This document shows, one piece after another, positions 24,917 through 36,365 of a stretch of 64,000 nucleotides of DNA (its first letter is position 1; every line of letters begins with the position of its first letter). A program made the translations under genes and the position numbers. The notes under the pieces are model-generated. The model had not been told where the DNA came from. It did no database searches and saw nothing but the letters and a program-made list of their open reading frames with translations. Origin of the DNA: Phellopilus nigrolimitatus (Eukaryota > Basidiomycota > Agaricomycetes > Hymenochaetales > Hymenochaetaceae); assembly GCA_021029095.1 (NCBI GenBank), contig JAJOHG010000004.1:248001-312000 (forward strand). The letters run 5' to 3'.

Positions 24917-26187
24917 AGGATAAAATCTGGTAGAATTTATTTTGTTTGTTCCTTTCTGTTAATTCGTGTCCTTTCTTTCTATTTGTATGCGGCATTGTAT
25001 GTGCGCTGTTAATGATAACCGAGTATCTGTGTCGGCAGCATAAGCTCGTGCAAGATGAGTATTTGCTTGTACAGACGAAAACGAGTCTGTGCATATGTGC
25101 AAGCAAACCGACGATGAGACTCGTGCTCTATGCGATGAGCGAGGTAAAACGGTTTCTTTCACTTTCACGCATGACGTTTCTTTCGTCAAGAGATCCCGAC
25201 TGCTTGATATTACATGTGTGTAGCTCTGAACGAGGCTCTTATGAAATACAAATACAGGAACATAAATGCAGAGGGGAAGCGGGGTCGACATGATTATTTG
25301 AGCCATACAGAAAGAACAAAAAACGTGAAAACAGAAAAACAAAAAAGAAGGAAAATAAACTGCAAGCGTCCGGCAAAACAGGAGTATAACCAAGCATAAA
25401 ATAGAGTGAAGCAGAGAAAGAAACGAGAGTGATGCAAAAAAAAGGACAATGAAAGCGGAGTGTTCGAAATTTGGACGGATGTTTTTTTTTTTTCTTTCAT
25501 TGAGTAGAACGTGTCGGTTTCAAATCGGGGTTTCGTCGTATTTTTGGTGGCTTGCGCTTCCTCCCTCCAAAAGTAGTTCCAGACGACGTGGGAAGAGGAG
25601 GATTCGTGTCTTTGCGCCATTAAGCCATCGACAGCCTGCCAGGATTGCTCTGTAAGAAGAGAATGTTTGCATTTCCTCCAGCTATGCGCAAGAGAGCCAC
25701 GTACCTTCGAACACCCTGTGCCGAAACAAAAGAAAGAAGTCTTCTTCGAGTGGGAACTCGAACGTGCAATTCGAATGTATGTCGGCTAACTGCACAAAAC
25801 TGAAATAGAAGTTAGCAACGTCCTAAGGGCTCCACCGCGCGGAAACGAGACGAAACGACCACCAGGGAAGAGGGTGCCTCCTCCGCCCCTTCGGAAGATG
25901 TCTCGAAGCCAGCGAGGTGGAAATAAATGGGATTATAAATAAATAAACTCATCTTGATAAAAATAAGTGAGGAACAATAATTCCCCTAGCATCGGACTGG
26001 CTGACGAGTGCAGACAAAGGTGCCTCTTCCTCTGCGCAGGCTGGTCAGTCGATCGCTATTAGGCACGGCTGGTTAGAAAGAAAAAAAGGTTAATAAATAA
26101 TAATAATAATAAATCACGTCCGTTGCCGTCGCTCGAGCTGAAAGGTTAGTAAACTCCACACCTCTCCGCCCCCACCACTTCATTTAC
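24917..26187. other. Non-coding part of left arm core
   Basis: Near-identical to the reverse complement of 48893-50164. It contains a poly-T run near 25482-25492 and an AAT microsatellite at about 26090-26112, both mirrored in the other arm with different lengths. Open frames here change register between the arms, so they are unlikely to be coding. Confidence 0.5.
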
Positions 26188-27337
26188 CTACGCCCCCACC
26201 TTCGTCGACCTCTGCTTCCGTGTCTTAAGCCCGCGAGGCCGCGCCTTCTTCACCTTCTCCTTCACCCAGTCTCCGACGTCCGCAACAAGTAGCCGAACAC
26301 GCATCCTCTTCGGCAAGCGCGTCACTGGCTCCGGTGCTATGGCAGAGAACTTCCTCTTGCTGGACTGTGTCTTTGCTATGTACCCTCTGCCTGGCGTGAC
26401 AGGTGCGGAGACGAGCGTTGCTCTTGTCATCATAGGCGTGAGCTCGGGGACATTGATCAGCCCTAGCCCGCGCAGACCTCGCGCTGCGGTGAGTGTGCGT
26501 AGCTCAGAGAGGATCGCTTCTGCACGTTCGACATCCTCTTGGGAGAGGTGCTCGGGGATTTCACCGCACGGGTCGGGGATGGTGCGCTTTGTGAGAGGCG
26601 GTGAGCTGGGACACGGATCCTGGACTTCGTAATCAGGTTCGAGTCCAAAGAGAGAAGGCGTATTGGTAAAGAGACCATCTTGGACTGTGCCAGTCTGAGA
26701 AGGCGTATTGGTAAGGGAATCATCTTGAACCGCGCCAGTCTGAGACAGAATCTCCGATGACGTCGTACCGATGTGGGCTATGTCGATGGCGGACGAGGCC
26801 AGAGTGCACTGGTAGTCGTATTCTGCCGGTTCGGCGCGGGCCATCGGCATGTCTGCGGCAACAGGCGACCCAAGTGCCGCAGGACTGTCGACGTCTTCAA
26901 GGGCGGTCATTCCTAACTCGACGGCTTCGATTTTTTCAAACTCTTCAAACGGGTCCTTGAAGGTCTGAGAGGAGGACAGTGAGAACATCATGTTGTCCTC
27001 CCACGCGCTCGACGGGAGAAACATCGTAGTCGACGTCAAGCTGTCGCTATCCGAAGCTGGGGCCATTCCATTTTGAAAGAAGTCGTCGTCATCGCTGAGC
27101 ATGTCGCCGAAGTCGACGTCCTCGAAAGTCAGAGACTCTGGCATTGCGAACGACCCAGGTGGAGGCGAGCCAGAAAGGGGAAACTGCACGACGTTCGTGT
27201 CGGCGCGGCCCGCAGAACTGTAGGTCTGCGGCTAAGACATCGACGTTCACAAGGTCAGAGGACGATAGAGACGACGGAGGAAGTAAAGTACATACCCGGA
27301 TACCGAGGAAATACGAGTGTCTGAATGTAGAATACAT
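26188..27337 (-). CDS. Acidic nuclear-like protein, left copy (intact)
   Basis: Two exons (27337-27296 and 27231-26188) join to 361 residues beginning MYSTFRHSYFLGIR. The first part is acidic and Ser/Thr/Pro-rich (FEDVDFGDMLSDDDD; DPFEEFEKIEAVE), followed by two tandem near-repeats of a 15-residue unit (SQTGAVQDDSLTNTP and SQTGTVQDGLFTNTP). The end is strongly basic (KRMRVRLLV...KEKVKKARPRGLKTRKQR). An acidic half plus a basic nuclear-localisation-like tail would suit a transcriptional co-factor, but no DNA-binding domain is recognised. A TATATAAA box lies 120 bp upstream at 27456-27463. The right copy at 47744-48892 is almost identical but has lost one base near residue 53, so only this copy is intact. 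Confidence 0.65.
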
Positions 27338-29009
27338 TGTTTACTATAGTTAGGTTGTACGGGGAAGGAACTGGCGACAAGCGCAAGTAGAGCAGATGGT
27401 AGTCCGAAAGCAAGAAGCGATTAGACTGGAGAAACCTGTGTCGCAGTCTGCGTGGTTTATATAGACTCGAGCACTTAGGGGCTGTCCCAAGGAGGAGATT
27501 GATTCCGGAAGCAGTCTGAGACGAAATTCTGGTGAGGAAGCGACAACAGCACATATGCATGATTCGAGTGAGAATGCCTATCTTGTACGTCGGATTCGAG
27601 TTGCTGTTCCCACTGAGACGTTGCATAACTGTTAATTTAAAGTCAGCTGTCGGTTATGTACGCGTTATTTGTCTATACTTGTACATGTTGAAAGTCGAAG
27701 AGATAGACATCAGGGTCCACATATTTATCCTTGTGTCGATCATCACACACTAAGCGCAATTTTCTGAAGATCTTTACTGGATAATATACTCCGTCTTTTC
27801 GGCTGCAAATCGCAGCTGCGACTTGGTTCGTTCTTTGTCGTTGCGTCTCTGTCATGCGTCTATCGCGGGGCTAGTCGAAAACACGTGAATCTAGACGCAT
27901 AGCGTATAACAAGATTCTAGAAGTATACTGTAGATTCTAGATGACTCAATGGTGTCTTTTTGAAGTATAGCAAAACAAATATATCGATTTTTGCAGAGAT
28001 TTCGATGGGTTCTTGATACTAGTCAAAGGGAGGTTCACGCAATGTGTTCTTTGTTGAGGAATTTATTATGAGTTGCTTGTGTCGACGTAACACGGACTAC
28101 GCCCTCCAAACAATCACTTAGTCAATACGTCTACCCTGATTTAGAGCCAAGGTAATACCCAGTAGAAAAATAGCAGAAACATGAGAGCTTTCATTAAGGT
28201 ATGATAGCGTCTTCTTTTCTCAAACATTCCTACTTCCTACTTTTCTGAGCACAAAAAAAAAAAAAAACGTTGGTAGGCTGTAAACACATGCTGAAGTTCT
28301 TTATTTACGCGTTGTCTGTGTCGGCCGGCGTCCAATATCTGAATATTGTTGAAATTCAGACTTCAGTCAGTGTCCTTATGCCTTCTCATAGGATTTAATT
28401 GTGCTGGCGATGTATAATCAACTGCAAATTTAATTTTGGTTGACAATGAGATATCTGGACGTGCGTGCACACGGCAGGTTGAAGACGATGCTTGGCTCGT
28501 ATCGAAACTTCGTTGGACACTGGTCCCGTCAGATCGACAAACGAGTTAAGTTTTAATAGATATTGCGATTTCGAAAGACTCGGTTGTATGGTCGATGGTC
28601 ATTTTGAAACGCGACAACTTCACTCGGGGTGTTACAGCTTACCTTTTATCTCCCAAACAAACCAATGTAATCATTTAAATGTAGAGAAGAAATAAATTTG
28701 CTCTTCGTAATGTCGAGCGGCGTCGCGGAGAATGCGAACCGAATAAAGACGCCGAGGGGCCCAAAAAAGTATGCCAATGCGGAGGTATGATACATTGCGT
28801 ATGAGACTGATGCATTGTCGAAGTTAAAATAAATAGGTTCGGCACATCTACATCTTGTGTAGCTATGTGCTGAGACTGTGTGTGGTGATATAATTCTACA
28901 TCAAGAAATCATAGCACAATCGTCACACCCGAATTAAATTAGCTCAAGGGCTGAATCGTCGATATGATTGGAAATTGAACTTACGTTGAGTATACACATT
29001 GTCGTGCCT
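27338..29009. other. Promoter of acidic gene, arm border, then empty DNA
   Basis: The part to about 27550 is near-identical with the right arm. From there to about 28030 the match decays and then ends. Beyond 28030 I find no gene; the frame 28492-28695 has no support. A poly-A run lies at 28251-28266. The 3' untranslated region of the RING gene should lie near the right end. Confidence 0.4.
27456..27463 (-). promoter_or_regulatory. TATA box of acidic-protein gene, left copy
   Basis: TATATAAA on the minus strand, about 120 bp before the MYSTFRH start codon. The same box lies at the same distance in the right arm (47618-47625). Confidence 0.55.
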
Positions 29010-30980
29010 TTACACATACATGGAGATTGCGCCGCGCTCTTCGTCCATGCGCCATACGCCATCGATTAATATACTCTTGTGATTTTGTCTGCACTCAGCG
29101 ACTGGGCAAAGCCACTCATGCTCGGCCTCGATGACAGGGGCTGCTTTCGCTTTGCCCTTCCCTCGGCCTCTTCCTTTCCTCTTTGCACCTCCGCCTCTTG
29201 AGCGTCCACCTCGACCTCTTGCAGCGCCCCCGCGCCGAGAACGCCCTGGCGTGGTAACAGGTGCCAATGGCGTTAAACTGGTATGCGATTGAGTTTCTGG
29301 GGATACAAGATACTCGGGAGCAGATTCTGAAGGTGAGTCGTGGGCAGGACGGCGGGATCGAAGACGAGAGCGGATCGAGTTTTCCGGTGCAGACAACGCC
29401 GACACCAATACTTGATCCTGCTCTCGCACGATTGGCGTATTGGCGACGATGGTCGATGTCGAAGGTACGGAGATAGGAAGAGAAGGATACGCTCGACCCT
29501 TCCCTTTCCTGTCGGTTTGGATGATCGTTGAAAGTGGAATCGTATCCCCGTCCTCATCTTCTTCCACATCCGACGCCTTCCGCTTTCCCTTGTCCCGTTT
29601 GGAAGGCAGGCTCTGGTCCATTGCGATTCCGCCCTGGTCTGCGAATGTCCTTTCGCCAGGAGAGGAAGTAGCAATACCAGTTGACACATCTTTTGCTTTC
29701 CCCTTCCCCTTCCAATCCGGAAGCGGGACTGAATCGTCCGTTTCCTTTACAATTTGCTCGCGCGGTGGCGGTTTCATAAGTGCGTCGATACATTTCCCAT
29801 CAAACATGTGTCCACAGCGTAGCGCCCATAACCTGCTGTTGCGCACTACCTCCTCCGGTCCGACAACATTCATGACAAGCGGATCAAGGCAACGAGCACA
29901 TACGAGAATTGTGCCCGCTTCGTTCGACGTAAATGAACTCGGACCTGGTTCGTCTGATATATGTATGGGATCCTGCTGCGCAAAATCGTTTGAGAATCCG
30001 GGTTCAGGCTTTGCAGAATGCGTAAACTGTTGTTTGTAGTCGGCAATATTATCTCGGTGGCGCAGGGCATCTTCGCGCAACATATAGCGCCCGCCAAAAT
30101 TCTGGCGCGGACGAATACGAAAAGGTTGATCATCGTGGTCATACTCGTCGGCGGCGCGATAGGCGAGCGCATCAAGCAACGCCGCATCTTCTTCATCTGT
30201 TATAACTCCGGGCTCCGGGCCAGCGCCTCCCCAAGCATCTACACTGAGCCATCGCCGCAACGCTCCTAGTCCAGGAATCGACCACCTAGGATGGTTTGCA
30301 TTCGCGGCCTGGGCACCGGCCTGAACGGGCATGTGCGCGGGCTCAAACTGGTTCTGACGGTTTAAGGCAAGTAACGCGCCACCGAGACCCATGTTCGGCA
30401 GTCGGCGTGGGGGACCACGAGCTGGAAGATTGTCTGGTATATTTCTATTAGGTGTAGGGACGCGTGCTGGGAGGTTATCCTCGAAGGCAAAGGGTTGGTC
30501 CCAAGGGCGAAAGACGCCGGCAAAGTCAGGCGGATCATTCCAGCGCAAAGGGCGGTCAGGTAAATGGCGCGGGATAGGCGGAACTGGAGGAATAATGTTA
30601 TCTTGTGGAGGGGGAGAAGGAGAAAATAAAAGTCTGCGTCGTATGCGAGGTGTATCTTATCCAGAAGCAGCTGTGAGTTGGACGCCAATGCTTCAAAGAG
30701 TGGCCATACCTCGGCGTATTCGTCTGCGCGGATTCTGACCTCCTACTGCGACCCGCGATGTTCCAGCTACTTCCTGGACCTCTTCATCGCTGTCATCGAG
30801 AACGATGACCTCCTGCGGCTCGTCTTCATGCGCAGGTAATTGGCGCCTTTCGGCGAGACTCTGGTGCCTCGTATGAATAATTTGTACCTCATCGTCACTG
30901 AGAAAGTCGTCAACATCGATGACTTCGCTGTGCGGCGGATGAGGTATGGGCGTCGGGCGCTGGACGAGCGTCTCAGACAT
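29010..30980 (-). CDS. RING-finger protein with SUMO-interacting-like motifs
   Basis: Two exons (30980-30710 and 30655-29010) join across a 54-nt intron to 638 residues. Near the N-terminus two SIM-like clusters occur: SEVIDVDDFLSDDE and EVIVLDDSDEE, each a hydrophobic core followed by acidic residues. The RING-like cysteines are split: CARCLDP and LWALRCGHMFDGKC form the first half, while the last pair (WLCPVAECRQNH) comes about 230 residues later, after a long Lys/Ser-rich disordered insert with many KGKGK/KRK patches and an Arg-Gly-rich stretch (RGGAARGRGGRSRGGG). RING proteins are E3 ubiquitin ligases, and SIMs plus RING recall SUMO-targeted ligases such as Slx8/Rfp. That assignment is inference; the family member is not known to me. 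An in-frame ATG seven codons upstream (31001) is an alternative start. Confidence 0.75.
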
Positions 30981-31001
30981 GGAGCACAACGTCGAGAGCA
31001 A

Positions 31002-31887
31002 AGGTGTTGTATGTGGAGATGAGAAACGTAACCCGAAGATCGGCTTTCCTTTTCCAATCGGATGGCTAGCAGCAGCGCACGGACCTAGCCGCCTTCTCTT
31101 AAATTTTTGTATTCCCCTCCTTTTCCCATGTTTTCCTTCCGCTTAGCCTTCTTTCCGTGTGTCTTGGTGAGTATACATTCCTCTTCATCATTTCATGATG
31201 ACTTTATTCTCTTCCCCGTCCTACACGACCATGCAGAGAAACAGAGCTTGTTCGTTCGCAACGAACTCGCGCCCTAAGGGGCGCACAGCGCACTTGCCAG
31301 TGCCATTTTGTCTGATCTATCCTTTTCTCAAAATAGAAAAGTTTTTTTAAAAATACTGATTGTCGTTGGATTTCTCAGGATTTCTATCGTTTTACTGGGC
31401 ATGGATTAAATTCAGAACAACCTCCCGTGAGTATCGACATTTCTCTCATGTGACCACTGCCAGGCGGGCTTCGCTTGATGAAAAAACACCGTAATTCGCA
31501 GTTTCCTCCCTAACGCCCTCCTGTTGGAGTACTCCCCCAGACCGCACGTTCATTTTTCCTCTCGTGCCGCACCGAACCTAATCGTGTTGGTCGAGATGGG
31601 CTACCTTTGTGTACGTTGGCGTGGTGGTGGGGGTTGGTGTGATGAGGGTTTGCAAGTACCTTCCTTTGGATGTCTGATCTATGAAGTCACTTTGGCAGTG
31701 GTCAACGTACTGGTTCCTTCTAGCTATATCTGACCTGCCTTCACCTGCAGATTGTATTCTCACGTTCCATATCTTGTGTATACTTAGTACTATGTAGTGT
31801 TCTCTGCAGCAATCATATGGATTTTTGTGGATATGCGTCATCAAAAAACGAAGGGACCTTATTATAAATACTTTGCTTCCTACGCCC
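31002..31887. promoter_or_regulatory. Divergent promoter region
   Basis: About 890 bp between the RING gene (-) and the DUF4604 gene (+). It contains pyrimidine-rich stretches near 31100-31200 and 31540-31570. Non-coding first exons of the plus-strand gene may be here. The minus-strand open frame 31578-32219 is opposite the DUF4604 exon and not supported. Confidence 0.35.
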
Positions 31888-32593
31888 ATGGCACCGAAAG
31901 AACCAACACGGCAACAACTTTCCTCTCGGCTTGCGTACAGCCAGTCTACTCCGGCGTTTCTGCAACGATTAAAGAACAATATAGCAGGCGTTGCTGACGA
32001 TGAAGACACCGAGTTCGACGAATGGGAGGCTTCGGGATCGTCTGGCCGTCCACCGATCCCACGCAGGCCGTCACCCCCACAGCGACCAGACGATGATCCA
32101 GGCAGCGCAGATGAAGATGACGGAGATGAGAAGCCACAGGTGGTCGTCCTGAAGGAGGGCAAGCATATGACGGAACGCGAGGCAGAGAACGCGAAGCGGA
32201 GAGGTGCGACAGCTTGCAAAATATAGATGTATATCTATTTTCTGACGTTTAGTACAATGCGATCTTGCTTTGGCGCTGACAGCGAGAGGGCTTTCTCCTC
32301 TTCCCGAAAGATCAAAAACTCCCGAAGAATTGAAAGAGCGGGACGATGATCCAACGATTAATAAAGTGAAGACCGATGGGAAAGATATGAGCTCGAAATC
32401 AATACCATTGTCGTTCTCGTCTTCTGGCCCTTCAGGTGCAAAGAACGCGGTGAAAAAGCGCAAGGTGATCGGAGACGACCTCGATCAGCTCGCAGACAAA
32501 GAGAAGCTAGCCAAGAAGGTCAAGAAAGCATCGAAGGTGAAGAAAACGAAGGCAGGCACCCTTCTATCGTTCGGAGACGAGAATGATGGTTGA
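31888..32593 (+). CDS. DUF4604 / KIAA1143-like protein
   Basis: Two exons (31888-32203 and 32253-32593) join to 218 residues. The N-terminal half has the family pattern: LAYSQSTPAFLQRLKNNIAG, an acidic stretch DDEDTEFDEWE, a Pro/Arg segment RPPIPRRPSPPQRPDD and the signature EKPQVVVLKEGKHMTEREAE. This matches human KIAA1143, which has SYVRPAEPAFLARF and PQVVVLKKGDLS. The tail is Lys-rich (KEKLAKKVKKASKVKKTKAG), likely nuclear or nucleolar. The family's molecular role is not established. The start at MAPKEPTRQQLS fits the family start. Confidence 0.85.
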
Positions 32594-34028
32594 GATGAGA
32601 CCGCACATTCTCGAGCATACTTCAGTGCGTCGCACACGTTCGAGGGGTGGATAGTCAGAAATCCGCGCTGACGTTCTCAAACAGTAGGGGTCTTCATCTC
32701 GTTCACTGTACGTACGGCGTTCTGTTGTTGCTTTCCTTCGTATCTGACCTAAGTATTATCATCTGAAGGGTATCTTTGGCATGGTATTTCCAATTGGACC
32801 CTCCGACCGGTCGGTATGGCTTGGTGAGTAGTGTCGCAAGGCTATAATATGAGCGCACACCGCTCTCCCCTTTCGCTGGCCTACGGGACTTCTAGTTCAC
32901 AAAGCTCGATTAATTGTATGGACACCGCGATTTGGAAATAATCAATCGAGCTCCTTCTATTGGTCTTGCTGTACGAAATTGTTTTGATTTTCGCTTAACT
33001 TGTATACCTCCAGTGAAAGCGGATATTGCATCAGGCATAGCGCAATTACCGCAATTTCGTTTGCACAGACACTCAAACAGCTGCTCGTTCGTTTGGATCC
33101 AGATCGCTCGGTCGTTTCAAAAGCCACAGCCCACTAACGGTGCAGTTGGCGCGGACATTGTTCCTCGGTCATCATTGGATCATTACGTTTTTCCTATTCT
33201 GTCTGAATCTGCATTTCCGGCCTGATCGGTGTCGTTGATTGAAGGCGGGCGCTCCCGATGAAGGCTTCGGAAGTCACTTCGATTAGATGAGCTACTCGAT
33301 GCTTGGGATGCCATATCCTCTCCGCTATGTAGTGCCTGTAGTGGCTGGACCTTGGCGTCCTACATATCTGGATATGCCGAACCTGACGTCCGGATCTGTG
33401 CGTTACATCTTTGACTGTGCAAACCTATGTCCATAAGGCTATTACATTCAAACCTCAAGGAAACGGGAGCAAGTCACCAGGTCTTACTTGCGACATCTGC
33501 AACTCATGACTGCATTCTAGAGCATCAAGCGGAGCTTACATTACGTTCGCTGTTTTCTTCATCCTTGAGCATAAACCACAAGCGGAACAACAAATTTGAC
33601 ATCTCTCGAAAATGGAATACGGACGAACGGTTTGGCTACATACCTGCTCGGTTGAGCGGTATTAGCTGTGCACGGCTGGTGTTGGGTCGCCGAACGAGCG
33701 CCAGGACGCGCGATCGGACCTTGTCGAAGATCCACTCGGGGATTATGTTTCAACGAAATTCTGACTAGCCAAACTCGAGTCCTTCGCGGTGATCGCGCTT
33801 TGCGGGGCTGCATGATGATGAGCGCCGTACTTTATCCAGCACGTCTGGACGGGTCTTGTGTCGGCGTGATCTAAGGACCGTCACCTGTTGAACCTTCAGA
33901 GCTGTGCGCCCAGAGTCTGTATAAAACCGGCGGTGTCTTTCGAAATCTCGTCTGTACTAGAATCTCTCGTCACCGAAGTTTGACATCTTTGACTCCCCTC
34001 GTCATCTGTTTTTTTTTGAATATCCATC
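32594..34028. other. Intergenic; promoter of DyP gene at right end
   Basis: No supported gene. The open frame 33427-33768 has no domain or splice context. The right end contains the TATA box listed at 33920 and a T-rich 5' leader (34008-34018). Confidence 0.4.
33920..33926 (+). promoter_or_regulatory. TATA box of DyP peroxidase gene
   Basis: TATAAAA about 100 bp upstream of the peroxidase start codon at 34029, a usual distance for a TATA-containing fungal promoter. Confidence 0.55.
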
Positions 34029-36029
34029 ATGTCTTCAACCACCTGGCCAACCGCTCAGGACCTCAACGATCTTCAGGGCAAGTATTGTAAAACTATTGTC
34101 GCTCACTATTTGACTTACACTCTGTGAATCTATAGGTGATGTCGTGTACGTGTTTATAATGCTTTTCATGGTGTCATAAAGTGATTGTGATTTCATTGTC
34201 GTATGAAGTCTCGGTATCCCCAAGCGCACGGAAGATCTCATTTTCTTCAATATCCATGATGCCGCCGCGTTCAAGCGTGACCTCAAGCAGCTCATCCCGG
34301 CCATCACGACAACCGCGCAGATCCAGAAGATGCGCACGGACATTGCCAACCACAAGGGCAGCGGCAACACGGAACTGCTCAAGTTGGTCGGGATCAACAT
34401 CGGCTTTACCATCCACGGCCTCACGAAGGTATATAACCATTGTCTCGTTACTGCTGGCCGGTTACTCATTTATTTTATCGTCGTGTCTGTGCGTTGATAG
34501 CTGGGCATCACAGACGACCTCGGCGACGCTGCGTTCAAGACCGGCCAGTTTGCGGACGCGCCGGCGCTGGGCGACGTCGTCTCGAACTGGCTCGATGCCT
34601 TTAAGAAAGAAATTGATGGCGTTGTTCTGGTAAGTAGACACTTACACTTAATGGTTGTCCCCTTCACGAAATGGGTTCTTCTAGATCGCTGGTGATTGCA
34701 AGTCGTCCGTGCTTGAAGGCACGGCCAAAGTCGAACTTATCCTCGGCACCTCCATCAGTAAGATGCTCGTTGTCGAGGGCCAAGTCCGCCCGGGCAAAGA
34801 GAAGGGCCACGAGCACTTTGTAAGTATTCCGGAATGGTGCTTTACCGCCTGCGCTCTTTCAAACATATCATCTGTGCAGGGTTTCCTGGACGGCATCTCC
34901 TCGCCGGCGATCGAGGCACTGACCGGGCACCTGCCTGGCCAGATCGTTGTCCCGCCTGGCTCGCTCGTCTGCGGCACGGAGGGCGACTCCGTCACACGCC
35001 CTGCCTGGGCAAAGAACGGCTCCTTCTTCGCGTACGTCCTTCCCATCTCGTCCCTCACCCACACACATCTGAAATTAAAATAAACACGCTTCCGCGCCCA
35101 CAGCTACCGCCACTTCAACCAGCTCGTGCCCGAGTTCAACAAGTTCCTCGCGGACAACCCGCTGAACTTCCCTGCGATCCCGAAGGAGCACGGCAGCGCG
35201 CTGCTCGGCGCGCGGCTGTTCGGGCGGTGGAAGAGCGGCGCACCGATCGAGCTCGCGCCGACGGCCGACGACCCCGCGCTCGCGGCGGACAAGCAGCGCA
35301 ACAACAACTTTGACTTCTCGCAGGACCCGCTGGACCAGACGAAGTGCCCGTTCGCGGCGCACATCCGCGAGACGAACCCGCGCGCGGACCTGACGGTGTG
35401 CGTATTTGCTCTCAGCGTGTTGTTGTGTTTTTCTTTTTTAACTTGGGTTACTAATAGTCTTTTTTTTTTCGACGATGTGTAGGCCATTCGGCGAGGCGGC
35501 GCTCACGGACCACGTGATGGTGCGCCAGGGCATCGCGTTCGGACCCGAGGTGACGGTGGAGGAGGCGCGCGAGAAGAAGACGAAGCTCACGCGCGGGCTC
35601 GCGTTCGTGTGCTACCAGGCCAACCTCGTAAACGGGTTCGAGTTCCTGCAGAAGAGTGCGTCCCCCCCCCCCCCCTGGCTTACTTCTCTTTCTGGTTACT
35701 TATGGCGCTTTGTTTTGTTGTCCCGCAGAGTGGGCGAACACGACGAACTTCCCGCCCAAGACGATCGACGGCAAGGCGTTCGACAGCGGGTTCGACCCCA
35801 TCAGTACGTCTCATTTCCCCCTCTCCACGTTTCGTTCGTTTTCTGACGGCCGCTCTTTTTGGACTACCTAGTCGGCCAGAACAGCGGCAAGCCGCGCGAG
35901 ACGGCGGGCCTGCAGCCGAAAAACGCGAGCGCGGAGACGACGCTGCCGTTCGACTTCGTCGTGGCCAAGGGCGGCGCGTACTTCTTCACGCCGTCGATCA
36001 CGGCGCTGAAGACGAAGCTCGCTGCGTGA
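34029..36029 (+). CDS. DyP-type heme peroxidase
   Basis: Ten exons (34029-34077, 34136-34145, 34209-34428, 34501-34629, 34685-34819, 34880-35031, 35104-35397, 35483-35655, 35729-35803, 35872-36029) join in phase to 464 residues. DyP enzymes use heme and hydrogen peroxide to oxidise dyes and phenolics. The GxxDG motif is GFLDG with catalytic Asp185. The proximal heme ligand should be His318 in CPFAAHIRETNPR. The distal Arg should be Arg344 in MVRQGIAFG. Intron 1 uses a GC donor (GCAAGT), and exon 2 is only 10 nt; both are needed to give LQGDVVLGIPKRT. No signal peptide is seen, unlike well-known secreted mushroom DyPs, so an intracellular enzyme is likely. Codons are strongly C/G-ending. A TATA box lies about 100 bp upstream. 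Confidence 0.93.
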
Positions 36030-36365
36030 GCGGCGGCGCGTGTGTACGTGTGCATAGCAAATACATCTCTTTTCTTCTTGCTTCCCATCTTGTATATACC
36101 TTTGTACCCCTAGCGCCCTTCCCTTGGATTATGGAGTGCGGTAACCTCGGTAGTTTTGAATGTATGCATTGGAATAAACATGAATTTATGTATTTAGCAA
36201 CTTTTTGAAGGCCTTCCCGGAAAGGCGTTGTCCTAGTCGCCGGGCGGTATCCAGGCTCACTTCATGGGCTGCTCTTCACTAAGGCGCAGTAGCATCTTCA
36301 AACCATCAACAATTTTGATGGAGTCGATCTTCGTACTATAATTAAATAAGAAATACTAGACTAGT
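36030..36365. other. Convergent intergenic region
   Basis: Holds the 3' ends of the DyP gene (+) and the alpha/beta hydrolase gene (-). An AATAAA-type signal lies at about 36172. Nothing else is seen. Confidence 0.4.

Larger units (their letters stand above)
21560..28030 (+). repeat. Left arm of inverted segmental duplication
   Basis: This segment matches the reverse complement of about 47000-53490. Gene order is mirrored: DPH4, membrane-protein gene, acidic-protein gene. From about 23560 to 27550 the two arms are almost identical by eye, in both coding and non-coding DNA. On either side they are alignable but clearly diverged. The borders were judged by eye from the last shared words and may be off by a hundred bases or more. 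I see no terminal repeats, target duplications or transposase. Confidence 0.85.

Noticed and set aside
24959..25393. Hydrophobic minus-strand open frame (144 residues), mirrored at 49691-50122
   Set aside because: The two arm copies differ by indels that shift the frame, and the composition (Phe/Cys/Ser from T-rich DNA) looks like untranslated sequence.
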